DNA of 23,073 bases. It comes from Lactovum sp047974165. Lineage in GTDB: Bacteria > Bacillota > Bacilli > Lactobacillales > Streptococcaceae. The DNA lies in the NCBI GenBank assembly GCA_047974165.1, contig JBKECB010000097.1:1-23073 (forward strand), in the 5' to 3' direction. Positions 1-7,999 of this stretch are shown piece by piece. The notes beneath the pieces were generated by a model, which saw only the letters and a list, made by a program, of their open reading frames with translations, searched no databases and had not been told where the DNA came from. Made by a program: the position numbers and the translations under genes. Position 1 is the first letter of the stretch. Each line of letters opens with the position of its first letter.

Positions 1-27
1 ATAAAATTATAAAATAAAGGAGAAGAA

Positions 28-2328
28 ATGAAGAATCCAATTTCAGAATTAAGTAGTAAATCATCGATTGAACTGTTAGTTAACTTTGATGGTTTTAAAA
101 CTATAACAAATCAAAAATTAATTATTTTTCTCCTAGAAGGTGAGATAGAGCTCGAATTAGCACTAGGGAAAAAATTTTTAAAAGTAAATGATATGATACT
201 CTTAGATGAGTATACAAGTTATAAAATAACTAAGAGGACAAAGTCAAACTTTATTTTTATCTTTAACTTTGCTTATGAATTAGCAGCTTTAAGCTTGGAT
301 TTTTCAAAAGAATCCTTAAGAACTTCCGAAGTGATTAGTGTCTCAGATGTTGAAGATATCCGTGAGCTGATTTTAAAAATTATTGATTTAGAAATAAATG
401 CTAAAAGTAAGGCTAATTTTCTAGAATTAAGCTATGTTTTCTTGCTTTTAGATAAAATTATCAGTTATTACAGCGATTTACAAAATGAGAAGAATGAGCG
501 AATTAAATTAATCTTAAATTATATTTTAGTTAACTATAAAAATAGCTTATCTTTAGAGGATATTGCAGATGAATTTTATATTGATAAAGCTTACTTTTCA
601 CGTTATTTTAAAAAGCAGATGGGGGTTAATTTTAAAGAATATCTGACACGGTTGCGTTTAGAGCAGGCGAGTCATGAATTAATTACAACTAAAAAAATTA
701 TCACCTCTATTGCCTTGGAAAATGGCTTTTCTAACCTTAATAGCTTTAATAAACAGTTTAAAGAGCAATATCAGCAGACGCCTTCAGAGTATCGAAGGCT
801 TGAAAAGCAGTCTCAAGAAGTAGATATCAGACAAGTGAGTGAGAAGTTAGAACTTGCTAAATATGAATTAGGACCCTCAGATTTAAAACTGAAAAGTTAT
901 CAAGTTAATATGCAGACAGAAGGCCAAGTGATTGAGGAAAGTTGGAGTGAGTGTATTAATGCTGGAAATATTGAGATGTTATTAAATGACAAGTTAAAAA
1001 AACAACTACTAATTGCTAAAAATGAGCTAAATATCAAGTATGTCAGGATTTGGGGTCTTTTTTCTTCTGAAATGTTTGTGAATCAGGCAGATGATTTTTC
1101 ACTTATTAGCTATAATCTGAATCAAATTTTTGATTTTTTCTTTGAAAATAAACTGATTCCTTGGATTGATTTTACAAAAATTGAAGATGGACAGGAGAAT
1201 TTTTTATCTTATTATAATTTGAAAAAATGGGAAGTTCTTATTACAAACTTTATGAAATTTATCGTCAAGCGTTATAAAAATCTTGAAGTTGAAAAATGGT
1301 TCTTTGAGTTTTCAATCAATGACATGGATACAGAAGAAAAAATAGGAGACTATCTCTCCTTCTTCAAAGTTAGTCAAAAAATTGTTAAATCTATTCTTCC
1401 ACATGCTCAGTTTGGGGGAGGAGCTTATAAGCCAGAGCTTTTTTTAAATAATGATAATACTCAAGCTCTCTTAGATTTAAATGCAGACTATATTAGCTTT
1501 ATTTTATACCCTTATCAGACGACAGGTTCAACCATTCATGAAGCCTTACAGGATTACTCTGTCAGTGCTGTAACGAGTAAAGTCGCAATCATACAAGGAA
1601 TTGTAAAAAATCATCCTCATTTAGATATTTATATCACAGAGTGGAGTAATACACTTTCAAATAGTGATATCTTAAATGATCACCTTTTGAAAGGAACTTA
1701 TATTTTAAAAACGATATTTGAAGTTCGTCACTTATGTAAAGGGATGTTTTACTGGCATTTATCAGACAGCTATAACTATAACTTTAGAGAAAAGAAAGTC
1801 CTTTATGGCGGAAATGGTCTAATGTCTAGAAATAACTTTTATAAGCCTGCTATGATTGCCTTTAAATTTTTAAAGGAACTGACTTATGGAGAGATTGTTT
1901 ACCATGATTCTCATTTAATTATTGTGAAAAATAGAAATGAAATTAAAGTTTTAGGGCATTATTATCAGCATCCTAATACTTTACAACACCATTATAATGA
2001 GAAAATTACAGTCCAAGAAATTGATAAACTTTTTGATGATAAGAAGTTAAAAGTAAAGTTAAGATTAAAAAATATTGAAGTTGGAACTTATACATTAAGA
2101 AAATATAGCTGCACTCAGACAATTGGAAATTTATTAAATACTTGGAAAAAATTTAACTACTTAAATGACTTGTCACGGTCAGATATCAAGTATATGAAGA
2201 ATGTGGATAATGCAGAATTACGATTAAAAGAAGTGGAAGTCAAAAATCAAGAATTAAAATGGGAAACACTTCTTGATAGTAATGAATTTTTTATCTTAAA
2301 TATTGTGAAAAAAGATATTAATTTTTAA
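28..2328 (+). CDS. AraC-family regulator fused to a GH39-like sensor domain
   Basis: This 766-residue protein is a cytoplasmic transcription regulator, probably of the downstream glycoside operon. Residues ~1-110 look like a cupin-type effector domain. Residues ~160-258 form a double helix-turn-helix AraC domain (SLEDIADEFYIDKAYFSRYFK, then ITSIALENGFSNLNSFNKQFK and a P-x-EYRR end). Residues ~300-640 resemble GH39 beta-xylosidases, with YVRIWGLFSSEM matching YVRFHGIFCDDM of the enzyme at 16761. The nucleophile motif is kept (ITEWS, E538), but the acid/base motif WNEPD is replaced by SINDM (~429-433), so hydrolysis is unlikely and ligand sensing is more plausible. The start follows an AAAGGAG box at 16-22. 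A terminator follows the gene. AraC and GH39 similarity are seen directly; the sensing role is inferred. No signal peptide is visible. Confidence 0.85.
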   Translation: MKNPISELSSKSSIELLVNFDGFKTITNQKLIIFLLEGEIELELALGKKFLKVNDMILLDEYTSYKITKRTKSNFIFIFNFAYELAALSLDFSKESLRTSEVISVSDVEDIRELILKIIDLEINAKSKANFLELSYVFLLLDKIISYYSDLQNEKNERIKLILNYILVNYKNSLSLEDIADEFYIDKAYFSRYFKKQMGVNFKEYLTRLRLEQASHELITTKKIITSIALENGFSNLNSFNKQFKEQYQQTPSEYRRLEKQSQEVDIRQVSEKLELAKYELGPSDLKLKSYQVNMQTEGQVIEESWSECINAGNIEMLLNDKLKKQLLIAKNELNIKYVRIWGLFSSEMFVNQADDFSLISYNLNQIFDFFFENKLIPWIDFTKIEDGQENFLSYYNLKKWEVLITNFMKFIVKRYKNLEVEKWFFEFSINDMDTEEKIGDYLSFFKVSQKIVKSILPHAQFGGGAYKPELFLNNDNTQALLDLNADYISFILYPYQTTGSTIHEALQDYSVSAVTSKVAIIQGIVKNHPHLDIYITEWSNTLSNSDILNDHLLKGTYILKTIFEVRHLCKGMFYWHLSDSYNYNFREKKVLYGGNGLMSRNNFYKPAMIAFKFLKELTYGEIVYHDSHLIIVKNRNEIKVLGHYYQHPNTLQHHYNEKITVQEIDKLFDDKKLKVKLRLKNIEVGTYTLRKYSCTQTIGNLLNTWKKFNYLNDLSRSDIKYMKNVDNAELRLKEVEVKNQELKWETLLDSNEFFILNIVKKDINF

Positions 2329-2333
2329 ATTTT

Positions 2334-2361
2334 AAAATCTCAGTATTGCTGAGATTTTTTT
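2334..2361 (+). terminator. Rho-independent terminator of the AraC-GH39 regulator gene
   Basis: A 10-bp stem, AAAATCTCAG paired with CTGAGATTTT around a TATTG loop, runs into a T tract 5 nt after the stop codon. It separates the regulator gene from the operon beginning at 2509. Confidence 0.85.
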
Positions 2362-2384
2362 ATGTCAAAAAATGGCATCTAAAA

Positions 2385-2420
2385 TTGACTTTTACTAAAA
2401 TGAAAAGGCTTACAAGTCAA
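2385..2420. promoter_or_regulatory. Inverted repeat TTGACTT-N22-AAGTCAA, candidate regulator operator
   Basis: A perfect 7-bp inverted repeat (2385-2391 and 2414-2420) lies upstream of the operon's first gene. It frames the cre-like site at 2400-2415, and a further GTCAAAAAA copy lies at 2364. The AraC-GH39 regulator is the nearest candidate to bind it. A 7-bp repeat in A+T-rich DNA can arise by chance, so the assignment is tentative. Confidence 0.35.
2400..2415 (+). promoter_or_regulatory. Candidate cre (CcpA) site
   Basis: TGAAAAGGCTTACA at 2401-2414 fits the lactococcal cre consensus WGWAARCGYTWWMA at 13 of 14 positions; the mismatch is G for C in the central CG. It sits ~95 nt before the first gene of the 2509-12952 operon, which would place that operon under carbon catabolite control. 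Confidence 0.45.
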
Positions 2421-2471
2421 AAAAAGAAGAACTATTGAGGCAAATAGAGGTGAGTTTGTGAGTAAAAAACT

Positions 2472-2480
2472 TGCTAGAAT
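2472..2480 (+). promoter_or_regulatory. Candidate extended -10 promoter for the 2509-12952 operon
   Basis: TGC followed by TAGAAT forms an extended -10 element 28 nt before the ATG at 2509. No good -35 is seen 17 nt upstream (GAGTTT), which suits an activator-dependent promoter. TTGACT at 2385 is an alternative -35, but it lacks a matching -10 at normal spacing. Confidence 0.4.
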
Positions 2481-2508
2481 GATGAGGTAAATAAGAAAAG
2501 GAGATATT

Positions 2509-3423
2509 ATGAAGTTAGGATTAGTCAGCGCAATCTTGGATCAAAGTAATTTTGAAGAAATGATAGATATTGTATCTGAGCAAGGTCTTGAATGTGTGGA
2601 AGTGGCTTGTTGGCCAGCTGGAAAAGCTGAAAGACGCTATGCTGGTGTGTCACATATTGATGTGGATAACTTGACTGATGAAAAAGCAAAGTCAATTTTA
2701 GACTATTGCCATCAAAAGAAAGTAGAGATTTCCTCTCTTGCTTATTACCCCAACCCACTTGATGCAGACTCAGAAAAAAGCCAACTAGCTATCAATCATC
2801 TTTATAAGTTGATTGATGCGGCTAAAAAGTTAGATATTAATATGTTGACGACATTTATTGGTCGTGATCAGAATAAAAATCTAACTGAAAATTTAAAGTT
2901 AGTAGAAAAAATTTGGACACCCATTATTCGCTATGCTGAAGAGAAGAAGGTAAAAATTGCAATCGAAAATTGTCCGATGCTCTTTACAGAAAATGAGTGG
3001 CCAGGTGGACAAAATATTATGACCACACCAGTGATTTGGAAAGAGGTGTTTGAAATCTTAAAGAGTGATTATATTGGATTAAACTATGACCCTTCACATT
3101 TTGTCTGGCAAGGGATTGATTATATTAAGCCTTTATATGAGTTTAAAGATAAGATATTCCACGTACATTACAAGGATATTAAGCTTTATCAGGATAAATT
3201 GAATCAGGTGGGTTACTTGTCAACGCCTTTAAACTTTATGTCACCTAAACTTCCAGGTCTTGGAGATGTGGACTGGGGTAAATATGTATCAGCTCTGACA
3301 GATATTGGCTATCAAGGCTATAGTTGTATTGAAGTTGAGGATAAGGCTTTTGAAGATTCTTATGAACGTGTGAAAGTCTCTATTGAGATTAGCCAGGCTT
3401 ATCTTAGAAACTACGTTAGATAA
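2509..3423 (+). CDS. Sugar phosphate isomerase/epimerase-family TIM-barrel protein
   Basis: This 304-residue protein belongs to the xylose isomerase-like TIM barrel (AP endonuclease 2) superfamily, whose members isomerise or epimerise keto-sugars with a divalent metal. Probable metal and catalytic residues are E153 (AIENCPM), D194 and H197 (NYDPSH), H220 (HVHYKD) and E275 (CIEVED). Length is normal for the family. A strong AAAAGGAG box precedes the ATG. It opens the operon and is followed 24 nt later by a Gfo/Idh/MocA dehydrogenase; the same pairing occurs in the E. coli ycj cluster, where YcjS oxidises a glucoside at C3 and YcjR epimerises the 3-keto product. A role on a 3-keto-sugar intermediate is therefore inferred. 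It is only distantly like the deglycosidase alpha subunits at 6122 and 11978 and has no beta-subunit gene beside it. Confidence 0.8.
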   Translation: MKLGLVSAILDQSNFEEMIDIVSEQGLECVEVACWPAGKAERRYAGVSHIDVDNLTDEKAKSILDYCHQKKVEISSLAYYPNPLDADSEKSQLAINHLYKLIDAAKKLDINMLTTFIGRDQNKNLTENLKLVEKIWTPIIRYAEEKKVKIAIENCPMLFTENEWPGGQNIMTTPVIWKEVFEILKSDYIGLNYDPSHFVWQGIDYIKPLYEFKDKIFHVHYKDIKLYQDKLNQVGYLSTPLNFMSPKLPGLGDVDWGKYVSALTDIGYQGYSCIEVEDKAFEDSYERVKVSIEISQAYLRNYVR

Positions 3424-3447
3424 TTTAAATAAAAAGAAAGGAAGATT

Positions 3448-4512
3448 ATGATTAATGTAGGAATTGTAGGTTTTGGCTTTATGGGTCAAATCCATGCCAA
3501 GCATATCATGCAGCTAGAAGGTTATAAGTTGGTTGGAGTATGCGACATTGATGAGGAAAAATTAAAAGAAACTCCAGCATCAGTAAAGAGCTATTTAACA
3601 ATGGATGAACTATTTTCAGATTCAGAAGTTGATACAGTTATCTTATCTTTGACCAACCATGTTCACTTAGAAGCAGTAGAAAAAGCAGCTAAAGCCAAGC
3701 TAAATATTATCTGTGAAAAGCCAGCAGCTTTGAGCGTTGAAGAGTATGACAAGATGTTGGAAGCTGTAAAGGCAAATGATGTGGTCTTTACCATTCACCA
3801 ACAGCGACGTTATGACATAGACTTTAATGTAGCAAAATCAGTCTATGAGAGCCAAGAATTAGGTGATGTTTATACGATTCAGTCAAAACTTTACGGTATC
3901 AATGGAAACATGCATGATTGGCATGTTTATCCAGAATATGGTGGAGGTATGCTTTATGACTGGGGAGTGCATTTGATTGATCAGATGCTCTATATGGTAA
4001 AAAGTAAGATTTCCTCTATCTATGCTGATGTTCGTAATGTGATTAATAAAGATGTGGATGATTACTTTAAAATCCTGATTCGCTTTGAAAATGGACAAGT
4101 TGGAGAAATTGAACTTGGGACTTATTTCCTTGCTGATAAGGAAGATTGGTTTGAAAGACACTGGTTTATCGGAGGCAATAAAGGAACGATGTACTCAGAT
4201 GGTTTCCATCCTAAAGGGAAGATTTGTAAAACATCTACCCTACTTGAAAATGTTCCAGGTAAGGCAACGATGACGGCAGCAGGCCCTACACGTTCATTTG
4301 GGCCACCACAAGATGGTGTCTTACTCACAAGTGACTTGCCAGAAGTTGATGTGAATCACTTGATGTACTTTGAAAACTTTAAGAATACTCTTGAATCTAA
4401 AGAAGAGTTTATTATCAAGCCTGAAGAAGTGAGACGTGTACTTGTTGTTATGAATGCAGCGCGTGAATCATCAAAAACAGGAAACAGCATTAGCTTTCCA
4501 GAAGGTTTATAA
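3448..4512 (+). CDS. Gfo/Idh/MocA-family NAD(P)-dependent sugar dehydrogenase (first copy)
   Basis: This 354-residue cytoplasmic oxidoreductase has an N-terminal Rossmann fold with the dinucleotide motif GFGFMG at residues 8-13, an acidic residue after beta-2 (VCDID, ~31-35) that favours NAD, the catalytic lysine motif CEKPAA (K91), and the active-site DWGVH motif (D171, H175). The family oxidises or reduces a sugar hydroxyl. It sits between the isomerase at 2509 and a second family member at 4534, with an AAAGGAAG ribosome binding site. The two dehydrogenases could work in opposite directions, one making the 3-keto-glycoside and one reducing the released 3-keto-sugar, or on different substrates. 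Which does which cannot be read from sequence. Confidence 0.88.
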   Translation: MINVGIVGFGFMGQIHAKHIMQLEGYKLVGVCDIDEEKLKETPASVKSYLTMDELFSDSEVDTVILSLTNHVHLEAVEKAAKAKLNIICEKPAALSVEEYDKMLEAVKANDVVFTIHQQRRYDIDFNVAKSVYESQELGDVYTIQSKLYGINGNMHDWHVYPEYGGGMLYDWGVHLIDQMLYMVKSKISSIYADVRNVINKDVDDYFKILIRFENGQVGEIELGTYFLADKEDWFERHWFIGGNKGTMYSDGFHPKGKICKTSTLLENVPGKATMTAAGPTRSFGPPQDGVLLTSDLPEVDVNHLMYFENFKNTLESKEEFIIKPEEVRRVLVVMNAARESSKTGNSISFPEGL

Positions 4513-4533
4513 AAAGAAAAGAGGAAAAAGAAA

Positions 4534-5664
4534 ATGGAAAATAAAAAAGATAAAAAAGACGTTAAAAAACTCCGTGTAGGAATTATTGGATGTGGTGGTA
4601 TTGCAAAGAACAAGCACTTTGGTGCCTTAGAATCACAAAGTGATATTGCTGAGATTGTTGCTTTCTGTGACATTGTAGAAGAGCGTGCGATAGAAGCTTG
4701 TGAAAAACATGGTGCAGAGGATGCAAAGGTTTATACAGACTATAACGAACTTTTAAAAGATAAGTCTATCGATGTGGTTCATGTATGTACACCTAATGTG
4801 TCACATAGCCCAATCACAGTTGCAGCCTTTGAAGCCGGCAAGCATGTTCTTTGTGAAAAACCAATGGCACATAATGCTGAAGCAGCAAAATTAATGTTAG
4901 ATGCTTGGAAAAAATCAGGTAAGAAATTTACGATTGGTTATCAAAACCGTTTCCGTGAGGAAGTACGCTCACTCCATGAAACATGTGAAAAAGGTGACTT
5001 AGGTGAGATTTACTTTGCAAAGGCGCATGCCCTTCGTCGTAAAGCTGTACCTACATGGGGAGTCTTCCCTGATAAGTCACAGCAGGGTGGCGGACCGTTG
5101 ATTGATATCGGTACACATGCTTTAGATATCACACTTTGGATGATGGACAACTATGAGCCAGAGTCAGTGTCAGGATCTGTTTTCCATAAGCTAGGAAATC
5201 TTCCAGGAGCTGATGAAGGAAATATGTTTGGACCATGGGACACAGATACTTTTGAGGTTGAAGATTCTGCCTTTGGTTATATCAAGATGAAAAATGGAGC
5301 AACGATTTTTCTAGAATCAGCTTGGGCATTAAATGTTTTGGAGTCTAAAGAAGCAGCAACAACACTCTGTGGTACAAAGGCTGGAGCACATATCAATGCA
5401 GGAATGAGCTACAGACAAAATGAATTAATCATTAATAAGGCAACAAATGGTATCTTAACACAAGAAGAAATCAGCACATCAGGAAATATTGCTTTCTTTG
5501 AAGGTGGCACAAATGATCCAGAAAAAATTGAAGCAAAACAATGGCTTGAAGCAATTATTGAAGATAAAGATCCATTGGTAAAACCAGAGCAAGCTTATGT
5601 GGTTACACAAATTTTAGATGCTGTTTACAAAGCAGCTGAAACAAATAAAGAAGTAAAATTATAA
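4534..5664 (+). CDS. Gfo/Idh/MocA-family dehydrogenase (second copy), candidate glycoside 3-dehydrogenase
   Basis: This 376-residue oxidoreductase carries GCGGIA (19-24) for dinucleotide binding, CEKPMAHN with catalytic K109, and GGGPLIDIGTH with D191 and H195. A lysine-rich tail (MENKKDKKDVKKL) precedes the Rossmann fold. It lies directly upstream of a C-glycoside deglycosidase beta/alpha pair. That is the position expected for an enzyme like DgpA of the puerarin pathway, which oxidises the 3-hydroxyl of the glycosyl group so that the complex can cleave it. The family is certain; substrate and regiochemistry are inferred from context. It is 22 nt longer in register than the neighbour at 3448 only at the N-terminus, otherwise the domain order is the same. 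Confidence 0.88.
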   Translation: MENKKDKKDVKKLRVGIIGCGGIAKNKHFGALESQSDIAEIVAFCDIVEERAIEACEKHGAEDAKVYTDYNELLKDKSIDVVHVCTPNVSHSPITVAAFEAGKHVLCEKPMAHNAEAAKLMLDAWKKSGKKFTIGYQNRFREEVRSLHETCEKGDLGEIYFAKAHALRRKAVPTWGVFPDKSQQGGGPLIDIGTHALDITLWMMDNYEPESVSGSVFHKLGNLPGADEGNMFGPWDTDTFEVEDSAFGYIKMKNGATIFLESAWALNVLESKEAATTLCGTKAGAHINAGMSYRQNELIINKATNGILTQEEISTSGNIAFFEGGTNDPEKIEAKQWLEAIIEDKDPLVKPEQAYVVTQILDAVYKAAETNKEVKL

Positions 5665-5674
5665 AAAATATGAA

Positions 5675-5697
5675 AGAGTGGGGCTTTGTCCCACTCT
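5675..5697 (+). other. Intercistronic RNA hairpin without a T tract
   Basis: AGAGTGGG pairs with CCCACTCT around a 7-nt loop in the 48-nt gap between genes 4534 and 5713. It is followed by AAGAAAGGAG, not by a T run, so it is unlikely to terminate transcription. It could mark an mRNA processing or stability boundary that sets separate expression of the genes on either side. The hairpin is visible; the role is inferred. Confidence 0.55.
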
Positions 5698-5712
5698 AAG
5701 AAAGGAGAAATT

Positions 5713-6138
5713 ATGTTTGAAAAATATGTTGTCAATCCAACAGGATTTAGAAATGTAAAAAAAGGCGACCAAGTGATTGGTTATGAAGTGCAATTACGTA
5801 TCCCATACTACCGCGGTCTTTACATGAGTTGTGTAGAGGTTGTTGACTTAGAAATTGATGGTGAAAGTATTGCAAATGAAGATAAACTCTTTAAAGTAAA
5901 AGGTGAAGTTTTAAGCTTTGATGAGCTTCCTACAGCAATCAATCATCGCTGGGCAATGACAGAAGCTTTGACTGTATTTGTGAAAAAGGAAGGTGGATTA
6001 GCAGAAGGTGAACATGAAGTTCATGCCTTTGTTAGTCTTCGTATTTCTTACTTACCTTTTAATAATGAAGGTGATGATAAAAAAGTGCTTCACCTAGAGT
6101 CAGCAGTAGAGGAGGAAAACAATGAGTACTCAAATTAA
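5713..6138 (+). CDS. C-glycoside deglycosidase beta subunit-like protein (DUF6379/CGDB), copy 1
   Basis: This small 141-residue, beta-rich protein resembles the beta subunit of C-glycoside deglycosidases (DgpC/CarC/DfgB type, formerly DUF6379). Family-like traits are the start MFEKYVVNPTGFRNVKKGD, the core RIPYYRGLYMSC, the segment VFVKKEGGLAEGEHEV and the late LRISYLPF. Known beta subunits form a tight complex with an alpha subunit, and both are needed to cleave 3-keto-glycosides. The ATG at 5713 is preferred over the in-frame TTG at 5686, because the latter lies inside the hairpin stem-loop while AAAGGAG sits just before 5713. The reading frame overlaps the alpha gene by 17 nt, which indicates translational coupling and matched stoichiometry. 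A second divergent copy is at 11528. Confidence 0.82.
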   Translation: MFEKYVVNPTGFRNVKKGDQVIGYEVQLRIPYYRGLYMSCVEVVDLEIDGESIANEDKLFKVKGEVLSFDELPTAINHRWAMTEALTVFVKKEGGLAEGEHEVHAFVSLRISYLPFNNEGDDKKVLHLESAVEEENNEYSN

Positions 6139-7102
6139 AAGAAGTGTGTCACTTTATAGCTATCAAGAAGAATTTTACACTGGGAAAATGACTTTGGAAG
6201 ATTGTATCCGTGCAGCATCAGAGACGGGTGCAGAAGGAATTGAATTTTTACCAGAGCAAATGCTTCCAGACTTTCCAAATATCAGCGATGAATTTGTCAA
6301 AGAATGGCATGGTTGGATGGAAAAGTATAATGTAAAACCAGTTGCTTATGATGCTTTTTTGGATAATAAATTATTTGCAAATCGTATGCTTACAACATCT
6401 GAAAATGTTGACATGATGAAGCGTGATCTTAAGCTTGCAAATTTATTAGGATTTAAGATTTTAAGAACATTGGTATCAACTCCACTTGAGGTTATTAAAC
6501 AAAGCTTGGCTTATGCTGAGGAGATGGATGTTGTGATTGCCTTAGAAGTTCATGCTCCATTTACATTTGGAACTCTATGGTTTGAAGAGCGTCTTGCATA
6601 CATAAAAGAAAGCGGTACCAAATGGTTTGCGATTATGCCTGACTTCGGTATCTTCACAAAACGTATGGGAAGTATCTTTACAGATGAGTATATCCGTAAA
6701 GGTGGAACAGCTGAAATCATCCATATGATTGCAGATAACTATGAAAATGGAGTTGATCCTGTCGAAACAATTGAAAAGGTCAAACAAAATCCAGCAGCAA
6801 CAGATACTGATAAGAGTTTTGCTGAATTTTGCCGTCATGCCATCTATACAGATCCAAAAATCTTAGTTGAAAATATGCCTTATATCGTTCACTTCCACGG
6901 TAAGTTCTATGACATCACAGAGGAACTTCAAGAAACAAGTATCCCTTATCATGATGTTTTAAATATTTTAAAAGAAGTAGGATATGAAGGTTACATCAGT
7001 AGTGAATATGAAGGTAACCGTCACATTCAAGATATCGTTGAAGTGGATAGTTTGACTCAGGTGAGTCGCCATCAAAAGATGTTGGAAAACATTCTAGGAT
7101 AG
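6122..7102 (+). CDS. C-glycoside deglycosidase alpha subunit-like TIM-barrel protein, copy 1
   Basis: This 326-residue TIM-barrel protein of the sugar phosphate isomerase/epimerase superfamily is the likely catalytic partner of the beta gene it overlaps. In characterised complexes (DgpB/CarB type) a metal ion and a histidine base break the C-C or C-O bond of a 3-keto-glycoside. Here the probable metal ligands are E142, D174 (IMPDFG), H259 (VHFHGKF) and E295 (YISSEYEG), and H144 in LEVHAP is the candidate base. The shared QMLPDFPNISDEF segment (46-58) also occurs in copy 2 as QMLPDYPNVSEEF. A GGAGG box lies within the beta gene. The substrate is unknown: both C- and O-glycosides are possible. 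Confidence 0.82.
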   Translation: MSTQIKRSVSLYSYQEEFYTGKMTLEDCIRAASETGAEGIEFLPEQMLPDFPNISDEFVKEWHGWMEKYNVKPVAYDAFLDNKLFANRMLTTSENVDMMKRDLKLANLLGFKILRTLVSTPLEVIKQSLAYAEEMDVVIALEVHAPFTFGTLWFEERLAYIKESGTKWFAIMPDFGIFTKRMGSIFTDEYIRKGGTAEIIHMIADNYENGVDPVETIEKVKQNPAATDTDKSFAEFCRHAIYTDPKILVENMPYIVHFHGKFYDITEELQETSIPYHDVLNILKEVGYEGYISSEYEGNRHIQDIVEVDSLTQVSRHQKMLENILG

Positions 7103-7113
7103 GAGGACTGCAA

Positions 7114-7980
7114 ATGATTAAACTCATTGCGTCAGATATGGATGGAACTTTAGTTTCTAGTAATCATCGTATTTCTAAAGAGAATGCTCAAGCCATCAAA
7201 GAAGCACAAGAAAATGGGGCAGAGTTTATTATCAGTACAGGTCGGAGCTATGAAGATTCTTATCAGCAGGTAAAAGAAGCTGATATTAAATGTAAGTATC
7301 TCGTTATGAATGGGAGTGAACTCCGAGATGACAAAGGAGAGATTGTATTTAAAGTTTATCTTGAACAAGATATCGTTCGGATGATTGTTAATGATTTATT
7401 GAGGGAAGATTTCTGCGTAGAGCTTTATACAACGGCAGGGACTTATGCTTTAGGAACGACAGAAGCTTGCAAGTTATCCGTTGCGACAAGGATTAATAAC
7501 TTTTATCCTGAACAGTCTATCGAAACAATTTATGAGACAGTTGAGTCACACTTCTTATTTAAGGAACTTAATCGAGTTGACTCTCTGGAAGAATTGTTTG
7601 GAAAAGACTATAAGGTTGGAAAAATTATTATCTTTTCAAGAGATATCTCAAAGGTTGAAAATCTAAGAGAGTCAATTCCTAAACAATATCCTGTCAATGC
7701 AACTGGCTCCTTTGCTATTAATTTAGAAATTACTCATCCTTTAGCTGATAAAGGAAAGGCGATTTGTCGTTATGCTGAAAGTAAAGGGATTGTCTTAGAC
7801 GAGATTATGACGATTGGTGATAGCTATAACGATATGACGATGCTAGATTCAGCATTTGGTTACACAGTAGCTATGGGAAATGCTATCGAAGAAATTAAAA
7901 AGATTGCTAAGTATGTCACAGATACAAATGATAATCATGGTGTAGGAAAAGCAATCAAGAAGTTTATGAAAATAAAATAA
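7114..7980 (+). CDS. HAD-superfamily Cof-type sugar phosphatase
   Basis: This 288-residue cytoplasmic phosphatase is of the Cof/YidA type. Motif I is SDMDGT (nucleophile D8, acid/base D10), motif II ISTGR (~40-44), motif III lysine K213 (DKGKAI) and motif IV GDSYND at 235-240. A C2-type cap fills the middle. Such enzymes remove phosphate from sugar phosphates with magnesium. The gene starts 11 nt after the deglycosidase alpha gene with an AGGAGG box and ends 19 nt before the PTS IIC gene. That position suggests it dephosphorylates glycosides imported by the PTS, so that the dehydrogenase and deglycosidase can act, or the sugar after cleavage. General housekeeping activity is an alternative. 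Confidence 0.87.
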   Translation: MIKLIASDMDGTLVSSNHRISKENAQAIKEAQENGAEFIISTGRSYEDSYQQVKEADIKCKYLVMNGSELRDDKGEIVFKVYLEQDIVRMIVNDLLREDFCVELYTTAGTYALGTTEACKLSVATRINNFYPEQSIETIYETVESHFLFKELNRVDSLEELFGKDYKVGKIIIFSRDISKVENLRESIPKQYPVNATGSFAINLEITHPLADKGKAICRYAESKGIVLDEIMTIGDSYNDMTMLDSAFGYTVAMGNAIEEIKKIAKYVTDTNDNHGVGKAIKKFMKIK

Positions 7981-7999
7981 TTTATTGGAGGAAAATAAT

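Noticed and set aside
3883..4161. Minus-strand open frame of 92 codons, and similar ones at 4122, 4356, 6575 and 8734
   Set aside because: They lie antisense to well-supported genes, have no ribosome binding site or recognisable domain, and are explained by the codon pattern of the sense genes.
5686..5712. In-frame TTG giving a nine-residue longer beta subunit
   Set aside because: The TTG lies in the hairpin loop, and AAAGGAG sits right before the ATG at 5713, where the family normally begins.
7985..7999. In-frame TTG start for the PTS IIC protein
   Set aside because: This TTG is part of the TTGGAGG ribosome binding site for the ATG at 8000.
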